Part shown: positions 7,487 through 16,606 of the stretch, piece by piece
Layout: the number at the start of each line of letters is the position of its first letter
Position numbering within the stretch: the first letter of the stretch is position 1
Assembly: GCF_003991425.1 (NCBI RefSeq)
Contig: NZ_CP034346.1
Span: 4,997,501-5,061,500 of the forward strand
Source: Paenibacillus lutimineralis
GTDB lineage: Bacteria > Bacillota > Bacilli > Paenibacillales > Paenibacillaceae
Length of the DNA: 64,000 nt
Direction: 5' to 3'
Translations under genes and position numbers: made by a program
Notes under the pieces: model-generated
The model's input: the letters and a program-made list of their open reading frames with translations, nothing else
What the model was told of the DNA's origin: nothing
Database searches by the model: none

Positions 7487-9562
7487 TTAATGCGGTAAGT
7501 CATTGGAGACGACGGACTGTAAAGTGCGGTTTCTGTCTGCGTTTAATTCCCAGAACATCGCGCCGCGCAATCCTTTGGTTTTGATAAACTCATTTTTCAA
7601 ATGGATGGATTGCTCGTCATCATACGTAATGAAGATTTTCGTAGAAGGATTGTAGAGGAATGGAGTCTGTGTCACACTGTTCCAATAGCGGGTATAACCT
7701 TGGCCAGCCACGGTATATTTACCACTAGAATCAGCGGATAGCAGGCCCGTATTTTGCATAAAGGCGAAGTCATATGTCGAGCCGTCGGAACCACCTGTGG
7801 CTTCACCGTTACAGCTTTGATACAACCCGTTGTTATTGGGACCCGCATTACATCCCTTCCAGCCGTAGCCATAGAACGGTTCGCCTACGGTTAGTTTATT
7901 GGCAGGGATGCTCTTGTTCAAATAGTTAGTTACCGTGGAATTAATGTTGAATTGACTGTTGCCATTCGTGTTGGCCGGGTCATTGTACAATGGCGATACG
8001 ATACCGCTTGTAGCGTCCCATGGACCATAGTAGTCGTATGTCATGATATTGATCCAGTCTAGATACTGCACAGCGTTGGACAACCAGTTGTTCGTACCGC
8101 CTGCATCGGCAAGGAAGCTGGAGTTCGCGCTGGAAGCGATTGTAATATAGTAATGCTTGCCATCTTGTTGTCCGGCTGTATCAAGGGCTTGACGAAGTGT
8201 CTGCAGAAGCAGGACGTAGTTCGCTTTGTCGGCTGTACGTTGGCATGTTTGACCTGATGCGCAAGGTACGCCAATGCTGTTCGGATATTCCCAGTCGATA
8301 TCGATCCCGTCGAATTGATATTGACGCAAGAAGTTGACAGCGGAAGTGGCGAAGTTGCTTCTTGTTACCGGGTCATTCGCCGTGTTGGAGAATTGGTTGG
8401 ACCAAGTCCAGCCGCCGACAGAGGCGAACAATTTAAGATTTGGATTTGTATTTTTAAGCTGTCTTATCGTAACTAATTGGTTGTAACCGCCATCGGCTGT
8501 CCCGTCGGTGAATGGATCTCCAAGCACGATAGAACCGTTCGGTGCATTACTGGCTGTGCCATCGCCGTTTTGACAGGTCCATGTGTTGGGATTGGGGTTA
8601 TCCGTACTCTTGGAAGGATTGCCATGTTTGCCGTTCCAACAAATATCCAGGAAGGCATAGTTGATAACAGTTACTTTTGTGGGGTCAATATTGGCAGGGG
8701 TAAAGGACGGCGTATCGTAAGCAGCCCAACTTGGGAAGTAACCAATGATCTCATATTGGGTTGAGTTTTGAGAAAGGGTTGTAACGGTGAGCGCATTACT
8801 AGCGGGGGAAACATTACCTGCTGCATCCTTTGCTTTCACTATAAAAGTGTAAGAGGTGTTCGCAGTTAAGCCTGTTACCGTGTAGGAAGTTGTATTCGAA
8901 GAGCCAGCCAGCGTCGTGCCATTATAAATATCGTAGCCCGTGACGCCGATGTTGTCTGTCGAGGCGGTCCAGCTTAGGGATACCGAGCTTGTAGTTACTG
9001 TAGGTGCTGTTAGGTTATTAGGTGCTGTTGGCGGCTCTGTGTCTACAACAGGCGCTCCTGTCGTGACGTTGACTGGTGCGCTGGCTGCTGATACGTTGCC
9101 GGCAGCATCTTTTGCTGTGACAGTGAACGTGTAGGCTGTACTAGCGCTTAATCCCGTAACTGTATAGGAAGTCGTTGCCGAAGAACCGGCGATCGTAGAA
9201 CCGTTGTACACATCATACCCCGTAACACCCACATTATCCGTTGAAGCCGTCCAAGTTAATGTAACGGTACTACTTGTCACGTTGCTCGCTATTACATTAG
9301 TAGGCGCCGTTGGTGGCTGCGTATCCGCAGGAGATGATTGTTTGCTCCAAAGCGCCGGAACATTCGGCGGTTCCCATCCAACGAGAGAGGTATGTCCTTG
9401 TACACATTGGTAAGTATCTGTTCCATAGGTGACAATATCGCCTGTTTTATAAGTAGTATTAGGTTCCCAAGGTGCCGCACCCAGGGCGGTTAATGGTACG
9501 GCTGTGAATACCATGATGATAACAAGAAGCAAGATAGCGCTAACTTTTTTGACTTTTCTCAA
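7487..9562 (-). CDS. Secreted GH18 chitinase with CBM5/12 and two FnIII domains
   Basis: A 691-residue extracellular chitinase. Residues 1-30 are a Sec signal peptide (basic start, LLLVIIMVF core, ALGAA cleavage region). About 31-75 is a chitin-binding module of the CBM5/12 type (TYKTGDIVTYG, TYQCVQGH, GWEPPNVPALW). Two similar fibronectin III domains follow at about 82-168 and 175-262. The GH18 barrel holds the catalytic DGIDIDWEYP motif near residue 415, plus the MTYDYYGPWD strand and a C-terminal GAMFWELNAD. It hydrolyses beta-1,4 linkages in chitin and resembles chitinases A1/D of the Bacillus circulans group. The start is a TTG; the upstream GGAGTGTGATC resembles the anti-16S sequence. 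An inverted-repeat pair upstream may control it. Confidence 0.95.
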   Translation of the reverse strand: MRKVKKVSAILLLVIIMVFTAVPLTALGAAPWEPNTTYKTGDIVTYGTDTYQCVQGHTSLVGWEPPNVPALWSKQSSPADTQPPTAPTNVIASNVTSSTVTLTWTASTDNVGVTGYDVYNGSTIAGSSATTSYTVTGLSASTAYTFTVTAKDAAGNVSAASAPVNVTTGAPVVDTEPPTAPNNLTAPTVTTSSVSLSWTASTDNIGVTGYDIYNGTTLAGSSNTTSYTVTGLTANTSYTFIVKAKDAAGNVSPASNALTVTTLSQNSTQYEIIGYFPSWAAYDTPSFTPANIDPTKVTVINYAFLDICWNGKHGNPSKSTDNPNPNTWTCQNGDGTASNAPNGSIVLGDPFTDGTADGGYNQLVTIRQLKNTNPNLKLFASVGGWTWSNQFSNTANDPVTRSNFATSAVNFLRQYQFDGIDIDWEYPNSIGVPCASGQTCQRTADKANYVLLLQTLRQALDTAGQQDGKHYYITIASSANSSFLADAGGTNNWLSNAVQYLDWINIMTYDYYGPWDATSGIVSPLYNDPANTNGNSQFNINSTVTNYLNKSIPANKLTVGEPFYGYGWKGCNAGPNNNGLYQSCNGEATGGSDGSTYDFAFMQNTGLLSADSSGKYTVAGQGYTRYWNSVTQTPFLYNPSTKIFITYDDEQSIHLKNEFIKTKGLRGAMFWELNADRNRTLQSVVSNDLPH

Positions 9563-9994
9563 TTCTGATCACACTCCGCTTATATTAGTTGAGGTTTGTC
9601 AGACCTCTGGAGTACGTGACATCTCTCCTTTCATTTATTAATCTATGTAATCGCATTCCAAATTCAACAGAATGATAGAAGAACACACGATGGTGTGGAA
9701 TGCGAAATTACAAGCTACTTAGGGATTATGAGTTTATCAGTACCTATGAATCCATGTATGTAAGAAGCGCGGTAGAAATTCATGTACACGCTGCTCACTG
9801 GCACAGTTGATATCTGATTAACGCGAACGAATTGGATAAAACTCGAATGGAGTTTGGGATGCTTAGCGGAAGGAAGTCAAAACTGAGTCAAATCGGGGGA
9901 ATCGAAATTAAAAGTATTCCAGATAAACGTTGTATCACGAAACTAAATATATGCAGATATGGAATGGAGTATGAACTTCCTGGATAAAGAGCAC
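9563..9994. other. Chitinase upstream region
   Basis: No gene was found in this stretch. A possible minus-strand promoter, TTGAAT-N16-TAGATT, lies near 9640-9670 and overlaps one arm of the inverted-repeat pair 9647-9711. The rest, 9712-9994, shows no ORF with coding character or recognisable RNA. Confidence 0.5.
9647..9711. repeat. 10-bp inverted repeat pair in chitinase promoter region
   Basis: TCGCATTCCA at 9651-9660 and its perfect complement TGGAATGCGA at 9696-9705 are separated by 35 nt. The match extends outward (GTAAT/ATTAC) with a 2-nt bulge. One arm falls inside the probable chitinase promoter. They may be two operators for one regulator, or a long hairpin in the leader. Confidence 0.6.
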
Positions 9995-10040
9995 GCAAAA
10001 AAAGCCCCACCACAGTTCAGTGAACTTATGTGAGGCTTCC
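9995..10040 (-). terminator. Intrinsic terminator of the LysR gene
   Basis: On the minus strand, GCCTCACA pairs imperfectly with TGTGGTGGGGC around an inner AGTTCACTGAACT hairpin, followed by TTTTTTT. It lies directly after the LysR stop codon. Confidence 0.8.
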
Positions 10041-10044
10041 ATAA

Positions 10045-10947
10045 TCAAAGTGAGGTGTTATTTTTCAAAAATGTATCTCGGGTCAAGTTCAAAAAGGCTT
10101 CGATCGCAGGCGAGATCCACTTCTCCTCATGCCAAAACATTTGGGTTGCAAACGATGTCGCGCTCAAATCCCACGGTAACCGAACCAGTTCTCCTCGATT
10201 CACTTCTGCCGTCACGGCCATCTCAGGCAATATGGCGATACCCATTCCTATTATCGCACATTGTTTAATCGCCTCAGCGCTGTTAAATTCCAATTCGGTA
10301 ATTCCCCCCATACCCTTCTGTGAAAGACTTCGCTCGAAAAACGTGCGATAGGAACATCCCTTCTCCGTCAACAAAAAGGTCTCGCCATTAAAATCTTCAA
10401 TGGACAATGTTGTACGTGCAGCCAAGGGATGATCGGGCGCTGCCAATACATAAAAAAGCTCGTCTAGCATTTTTTCTCCACAGAATCCTGTTTCGCCCTT
10501 GTTCTCATCCAGCATAAAGATAATGTCCGCTCCCCCTTCCCGCAAGCTCTGTTTGAGGTTCGGATTAGCCAGCGGTCGAAACATCAACCGAATCCCCGGA
10601 TAGCGCAAGCGGAACTGGCGCAGTACCACCGGCAGCCGATACGTGCACAGCGTTTCATCCGCGCTTATAACCACCGTACCCGTTAACTCGCCAGATTGCT
10701 TGACGGCATGCTGCGCTTCTTCAAGTTCACCGAGTATGTTGTCTACATAGCGTAGAAAATTTCTCCCCGCATCGGTCAGGATCACATTTTTACCTAATCT
10801 GTCCACCAGCTTGACACCCAGTTCTTCCTCCAAGGATTTCATCTGCATCGTAACCGTTGAGGGGACATAGTTCTGCACTTCTGCAGCACGGGTAAAGCTG
10901 AGTGTGGAGGCAAGCGTATGAAAGGTTTTTAGTTGGCGCAATTCCAA
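10045..10947 (-). CDS. LysR-family transcriptional regulator
   Basis: A 300-residue LysR-type regulator: N-terminal winged HTH (LRQLKTFHTLAS, FTRAAE, PSTVTMQMKSLEEELG) and a C-terminal periplasmic-binding-like effector domain. I chose the TTG at 10947, which has GGGTGGGATG upstream and gives the usual family start, rather than the ATG at 10992. The ATG reading adds 15 atypical residues and would place the start inside a 21-bp inverted repeat. It is divergent from the MetX-like hydrolase gene, the standard layout for a LysR regulator and its target. The effector is unknown. Confidence 0.9.
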   Translation of the reverse strand: MELRQLKTFHTLASTLSFTRAAEVQNYVPSTVTMQMKSLEEELGVKLVDRLGKNVILTDAGRNFLRYVDNILGELEEAQHAVKQSGELTGTVVISADETLCTYRLPVVLRQFRLRYPGIRLMFRPLANPNLKQSLREGGADIIFMLDENKGETGFCGEKMLDELFYVLAAPDHPLAARTTLSIEDFNGETFLLTEKGCSYRTFFERSLSQKGMGGITELEFNSAEAIKQCAIIGMGIAILPEMAVTAEVNRGELVRLPWDLSATSFATQMFWHEEKWISPAIEAFLNLTRDTFLKNNTSL

Positions 10948-10978
10948 GCAACATCCCACCCTTAATTCAAAAAAAATG

Positions 10979-10999
10979 AACGTTTTATTCATAAACGTT
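10979..10999. promoter_or_regulatory. Putative LysR-type operator
   Basis: AACGTTT-N7-AAACGTT forms a perfect 7-bp inverted repeat between the divergent LysR and hydrolase genes, just upstream of the hydrolase promoter. Its position fits a LysR recognition site. Confidence 0.6.
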
Positions 11000-11002
11000 T
11001 CT

Positions 11003-11031
11003 TTGACTTAACAATAACATCATCGTAGAGT
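11003..11031 (+). promoter_or_regulatory. SigA-type promoter for MetX-like hydrolase
   Basis: TTGACT-N17-TAGAGT, about 50 nt before the hydrolase start and just downstream of the putative LysR operator. Confidence 0.65.
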
Positions 11032-11082
11032 GATGACAAGAATGGCGCCATTCATCTTTAGCTATGAAAAGGAGATTTTCAC

Positions 11083-12093
11083 ATGAGAGATTATGAAATT
11101 TATGAATTGGGAGACGTGCTGCTGCAATCCGGCGATACCCTGCCACATGCCGTTCTCGCCTATAAAACCTACGGAACGCTAAATGCAGAAAAAAATAATG
11201 TTATCCTTTATCCTACCTGGTTTGCAGGCCAGCATACTGATAATGAATGGTTAATTGGACCTGGCAAGGCATTGGACCCGGAAAAGTATTTTATCATCAT
11301 CCCCAACATGCTAGGCAATGGATTATCCTCCTCGCCAAGCAATACACCACCGCCTTACCATCAATCTAATTTCCCGCTGGTTTCGATTTATGATAATGTG
11401 CGGCTGCAGCATCAACTGGTTACCCAGAAGTTTGGTATTACGAAAATCGCCCTCGTCGTAGGATGGTCGCTCGGAGCTGTGCAGACATTTCAGTGGGGGG
11501 CAAGTTATCCGGACATGGTCGAACGAATCGCTCCATTTGGAGGAACGGCCATGACCCGACCGCATGCAAAGGTTGTATTTGAAGGAATGATTGCAGCACT
11601 TCAGGCTGATTCTGCCTGGAAGAATGGCCTTTACACGCAGCAGCCTAAAGTGGGTTTGGCAGCCATGGGACGAGTCTATGCGGCTTGGGGCTTCTCCCAG
11701 GCTTATTATCTAGAGCAACTCTATCAGCAAGAGGGCTACGATACACTGGAGGAATATCTTATAGATTACTGGGATCAAGTATTTTTGACCTTTGATGCCA
11801 ATGACCTGATCACGATGCTGCGCACTGGAATTACCGGTGACATTAGCGCAAATCCAGCGCATAACGGTGATTTTGAACTAGCACTAAGCAGAATAAAAGC
11901 ACGAGCACTGGTCATGCCGGGAAGTACAGACCTTTTCTTTCCTCCCCAAGATAACAAATATGAGACGCAGTTTATGCCCAATGCACTCTTCCTCCCAATT
12001 GAATCGAAGTGGGGACATTGCGCAGGTATCGGACAGCATGAACCAGATTCCATATTTATAGATAATAGCCTGAAAAAGTTCTTACTTGAATGA
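11083..12093 (+). CDS. MetX-like alpha/beta hydrolase
   Basis: A 336-residue alpha/beta-hydrolase related to homoserine O-acetyltransferases. The nucleophile elbow is GWSLGAVQ near residue 128, the acid is probably in MPGSTDLFFPPQDN, and the catalytic His in WGHCAGIG near the C-terminus. Conserved MetX-like text includes NNVILYPTWFAG and IIPNMLGNGLSSSPSN. The family includes true MetX enzymes and many uncharacterised acyltransferases or hydrolases; here no methionine genes are adjacent. The ATG follows AAGGAG. Control by the divergent LysR protein is likely. I would not call it metX on this evidence. Confidence 0.82.
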   Translation: MRDYEIYELGDVLLQSGDTLPHAVLAYKTYGTLNAEKNNVILYPTWFAGQHTDNEWLIGPGKALDPEKYFIIIPNMLGNGLSSSPSNTPPPYHQSNFPLVSIYDNVRLQHQLVTQKFGITKIALVVGWSLGAVQTFQWGASYPDMVERIAPFGGTAMTRPHAKVVFEGMIAALQADSAWKNGLYTQQPKVGLAAMGRVYAAWGFSQAYYLEQLYQQEGYDTLEEYLIDYWDQVFLTFDANDLITMLRTGITGDISANPAHNGDFELALSRIKARALVMPGSTDLFFPPQDNKYETQFMPNALFLPIESKWGHCAGIGQHEPDSIFIDNSLKKFLLE

Positions 12094-12106
12094 TACCTAC
12101 GCACAC

Positions 12107-12138
12107 TTGACTTTCCCCTGCAGGGGAAACTATATACT
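12107..12138 (+). promoter_or_regulatory. MerR-type promoter with perfect 18-bp palindromic operator
   Basis: The -35 TTGACT (12107) and -10 TATACT (12133) are spaced 20 nt, or TATATA with 18 nt. The perfect palindrome TTTCCCCTGCAGGGGAAA (12112-12129) sits between them. Overlong spacing with an operator in the spacer is the hallmark of promoters activated by MerR-family proteins through DNA distortion, so the MerR gene downstream is probably autoregulated together with the pump. Confidence 0.85.
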
Positions 12139-12168
12139 TCCATTATGTTATAGATTGGAGGTGATCAT

Positions 12169-12987
12169 TTGTTTAAAATCAGTGAGTTTTCAAGGCTAAG
12201 TAAGGTCTCCTTAAAAACATTGCGCTATTATGACCAGATTGGCATGCTAAAGCCGAGAAAAGTAGATCATGACACCGGCTACCGTTACTATTCAGCAGAC
12301 CAGTTGCTTGAGCTGAACCGAATCTTCATCTATAAGGAATTGGGGTTCACCTTGCCACAAATTATACAGTTGCTCCGCGAAGATATTACACTGGAGCATA
12401 TTCAAGGGATGTTTAAGCTGAAAAAAAATGAAATCCAGCAGATCATTGATATGGAACAAGCCAAACTCGCCAGGATCGAGGAGCGCATGCAGCTTATAAA
12501 AAGTGAGGGGCAAGTGGAAAAAGGACAAGAAATCAGGATCAAAGCAGAAGTTGCTCAACCGTTTCTTTCTTTGAAGGCGCACGGGAGAGAAGAAGACATT
12601 CCAGAACTCTTTCGTACATTTAATCAATTGTTAACAAAGGAAACTCGCCAATTGGCTCAAAGTCCCCAGGTTGTTTTGTGGAAAGAAATCGACGAAAAAG
12701 AAGATGAGTTTGAATTTGAAGTCGGGTATTTTTTGACCCGAGAGCTTCCAGCATTTTCAGATACTCTTCAACTATGTACTCTTCCTTCTGAGCCGATGAT
12801 GGCCACAATGGCCTTTCGTTCAGATTCTAACTTTGCTTGTACTGCCTGTGTTGATCTAGCGAAATGGATTGAGGAAAATAACTATCTGATCAAGGAAAAC
12901 GAGCCCGGCAGGGAAATATATTCACCGTTATCCACAAAACAAAATGAACAACTAATGGAAATACAAATTCCAATTACAAGTAGGTAA
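12169..12987 (+). CDS. MerR-family regulator with GyrI-like effector domain
   Basis: A 272-residue regulator. The MerR HTH occupies residues 1-70 (FKISEFSRLSKVS, TLRYYDQIGMLKP, GYRYYSADQL), followed by a dimerisation helix to about 115, and a C-terminal domain of BmrR/GyrI type that usually binds hydrophobic or cationic drugs. The start is TTG with a nearly ideal GGAGGTGAT. The gene is followed after 24 nt by an MFS transporter, so the pair resembles BmrR-Bmr or BltR-Blt: drug binding activates its own promoter and the pump. The ligand is unknown. Confidence 0.9.
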   Translation: MFKISEFSRLSKVSLKTLRYYDQIGMLKPRKVDHDTGYRYYSADQLLELNRIFIYKELGFTLPQIIQLLREDITLEHIQGMFKLKKNEIQQIIDMEQAKLARIEERMQLIKSEGQVEKGQEIRIKAEVAQPFLSLKAHGREEDIPELFRTFNQLLTKETRQLAQSPQVVLWKEIDEKEDEFEFEVGYFLTRELPAFSDTLQLCTLPSEPMMATMAFRSDSNFACTACVDLAKWIEENNYLIKENEPGREIYSPLSTKQNEQLMEIQIPITSR

Positions 12988-13011
12988 TAGGAGGAGGAGG
13001 AGAGTCTTCAT

Positions 13012-14193
13012 TTGAAAAGAAACCTGATCATCTGTGTCCTCGCACTCGCTGTTTTTCTGATCGGCACCATTGAATACATTATTACAGGAATCATTGAAAT
13101 GATCGCCGTGGACTTGGGAGTATCTACTTCCAAAGTTGGGCTTTTAGTAACTGTATTTGCTCTTGCAGCAGCTATTATCGCACCGATTCTGATTGCTTTA
13201 ACGATAAATGTGGATCGCAAGAAACTACTTATGGCTACCCTTAGTGTGTTTATAGCCAGCAACGGACTCATGTTTGTAAACCTTTCTTACGAAACAGTAA
13301 TATGGATACGAATTATTCAAGGGGTTAGCGGAGGAATCTCTACGGTGGTAGCCATGGCTGTAGCGACACGACTGGTTGATAAAGAAAGAAGAGGTAGAGC
13401 CATTGGTATTATTTTAATGGGGCTCAGCAGTTCGCTCGTGCTGGGGGTTCCCATTGGTACATTTTTTAGTGAGATGTTTGGCTGGAGAGTTTTATTTATT
13501 CTGATCGGTTTATTAAGCGTACTTCCATTGCTCATCATCTATAAAAAGGTTCCGGCAATCAAAGAGGAAGATAAAGTTACCCTCAGGATGCAACTCTCTA
13601 TCTTAAAAAACCCAAAAATTTTGACTGCCTTGGTTATTACTTTATTTTATATCGGCGGTTATTCAACACTCTTCACTTATATTACGCCCTTCTTGCAAGC
13701 GACATCCTCCCTTTCCATAACTGAAATTAGCGCTGTTCTATTCCTGGCGGGAATTTGCAGCTTCGTTGGATCAAGAGTGGGCGGACAATTGGCAGATGCA
13801 AAGGGATCGAAATTCACGATTTGTCTCGGGCTCCTGTTACAAGGAGCAACTCTCCTCTTGTTTGCTCTAGCCGGTGTCAATCTCTTTGTATTGATCTTAG
13901 TTTTAATGATCTTTATGTTAGCAACCTGGAGTATTTCCCCTGCCCAACAGCTATATCTGGTTACTCTGGCACCTCGAAATCCGGACATTGCCCTAAGCGT
14001 AAATACTTCCTTCATCCAATTTGGTTTTGCACTGGGATCTGGATTAGGCGGGCTTGTCATCAGCCGTACATCTGTCCTGTATTTGAATTGGCTGGGCCTT
14101 GCTGCTGTATGCATAGCTTTACTTCTTGCGATCTTGCTATTCAAAAAAATGAGCAGTGATATTGGAACACCTATTGTTACTAATGAACAATGA
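13012..14193 (+). CDS. MFS efflux transporter (DHA1-like)
   Basis: A 393-residue, 12-helix major-facilitator protein. Helix 1 carries FLIGTIEYIITGII. The loop 2-3 segment reads NVDRKKLLM. Helix 4 has WIRIIQGVSGG with the usual arginine, and helix 5 has the motif-C-like GLSSSLVLGVPIGTFF of drug antiporters. The start is TTG preceded by a GGAGGAGGAGGAG tract. It lies 24 nt after the MerR gene in the same transcript and ends in a strong terminator. Proton-driven export of a drug or toxic metabolite is likely; the substrate is not predictable. Confidence 0.9.
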   Translation: MKRNLIICVLALAVFLIGTIEYIITGIIEMIAVDLGVSTSKVGLLVTVFALAAAIIAPILIALTINVDRKKLLMATLSVFIASNGLMFVNLSYETVIWIRIIQGVSGGISTVVAMAVATRLVDKERRGRAIGIILMGLSSSLVLGVPIGTFFSEMFGWRVLFILIGLLSVLPLLIIYKKVPAIKEEDKVTLRMQLSILKNPKILTALVITLFYIGGYSTLFTYITPFLQATSSLSITEISAVLFLAGICSFVGSRVGGQLADAKGSKFTICLGLLLQGATLLLFALAGVNLFVLILVLMIFMLATWSISPAQQLYLVTLAPRNPDIALSVNTSFIQFGFALGSGLGGLVISRTSVLYLNWLGLAAVCIALLLAILLFKKMSSDIGTPIVTNEQ

Positions 14194-14214
14194 AATCGTC
14201 GTTCCAAATGAATT

Positions 14215-14265
14215 AAAAAAGGCTTCTCACCAAGTTCAAATTCGAACCTGTGAGAAGCCTCTTTT
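14215..14265. terminator. Bidirectional intrinsic terminator between MFS gene and groEL
   Basis: The stem GGCTTCTCAC/GTGAGAAGCC (14221-14230 with 14250-14259) with inner GTTC/GAAC pairs is followed by TCTTTTA on plus, and by TTTTTT on minus. It serves the convergent MFS and groESL transcripts. Confidence 0.9.
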
Positions 14266-14325
14266 ATGGTCAAACGGTACTTCCGATAGCGGAAGCCCTT
14301 GATGCATAAGGCTACGTAGGCCTTA

Positions 14326-15969
<1,644 letters not shown>

Positions 15970-16012
15970 TTAAGTATATTAGAGCGTGACCGAATTGACC
16001 GAGAAAGGCCTA

Positions 16013-16294
16013 TTAACCGACAATCGCGTGGATGTCGCTTTCCTTCATGATCAAATACTCTTTGCCTTCATATTTCACTTCAGTACCTGCATATTTGGAG
16101 AACAACACGCGGTCGCCTTCCTTCACTTCCAGAGGAACACGGACGCCATCCTTCAATGCGCCGCTACCTACGGCTACAACTTTGCCTTCTTGCGGCTTTT
16201 CCTTTGCTGTATCTGGAAGCACGATGCCGAAAGCCGTCGTTTCTTCTTGTTCGATTGGTTCTACCAATACACGTTCACCTAATGGTCTAATCAT
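16013..16294 (-). CDS. groES: Co-chaperonin GroES (Hsp10)
   Basis: A 93-residue GroES starting [13 protein letters not shown]. The mobile loop ([18 protein letters not shown]), the [14 protein letters not shown] strand and ESDIHAIVG end are typical. The ATG at 16294 has AAGGAGG upstream; longer readings include non-family residues and the CIRCE region. GroES caps the GroEL ring. It is the first gene of the heat-shock operon. Confidence 0.98.
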   Translation of the reverse strand: MIRPLGERVLVEPIEQEETTAFGIVLPDTAKEKPQEGKVVAVGSGALKDGVRVPLEVKEGDRVLFSKYAGTEVKYEGKEYLIMKESDIHAIVG

Positions 16295-16353
16295 GAGAAA
16301 TAGCCTCCTTATTAATATGTTGTAATGAAATCGTAGACATATTCTTCTATGTA

Positions 16354-16380
16354 TTAGCACTCGACATATTCAAGTGCTAA
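16354..16380. promoter_or_regulatory. CIRCE operator (HrcA binding site)
   Basis: TTAGCACTC-N9-AAGTGCTAA matches the CIRCE consensus TTAGCACTC-N9-GAGTGCTAA with one mismatch. It lies between the groES promoter and its start, the standard place for HrcA repression. Confidence 0.97.
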
Positions 16381-16391
16381 TAACCAATATT

Positions 16392-16420
16392 ATGATACTC
16401 AAATTATGGACAAATTTCAA
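16392..16420 (-). promoter_or_regulatory. SigA promoter of groESL
   Basis: On the minus strand TTGAAA-N17-TATCAT, ending about 12 nt upstream of CIRCE, so the operator covers the start of transcription. Confidence 0.8.
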
Positions 16421-16514
16421 GTTCCTAATTGTATTTTTTATCAGACCAACCACTCATTCAGAGGATAATCTCATCTGATGCAGAGGCTAGTAGAAATAAA
16501 TCCAACAAATAAGA

Positions 16515-16557
16515 AAAGAGCAATCTCAATATATATTTTTATTTGAGACTGCTCTTT
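16515..16557 (-). terminator. Intrinsic terminator of the copper-amine-oxidase-type gene
   Basis: Fifteen-nt arms (AAAGAGCARTCTCAA and complement, one G-T pair) with an AT loop, followed on the minus strand by a TTTTCTTATTTG tract. Confidence 0.8.
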
Positions 16558-16606
16558 ATTTTCTTTTCTAACCTTGTTACTGAATATGCTTATCAATCTG
16601 ATTTAA

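Noticed and set aside
11083-12093. metX (homoserine O-acetyltransferase)
   Set aside because: Family similarity is clear, but there are no methionine genes nearby and the divergent LysR suggests a different substrate, so the specific name is not supported.
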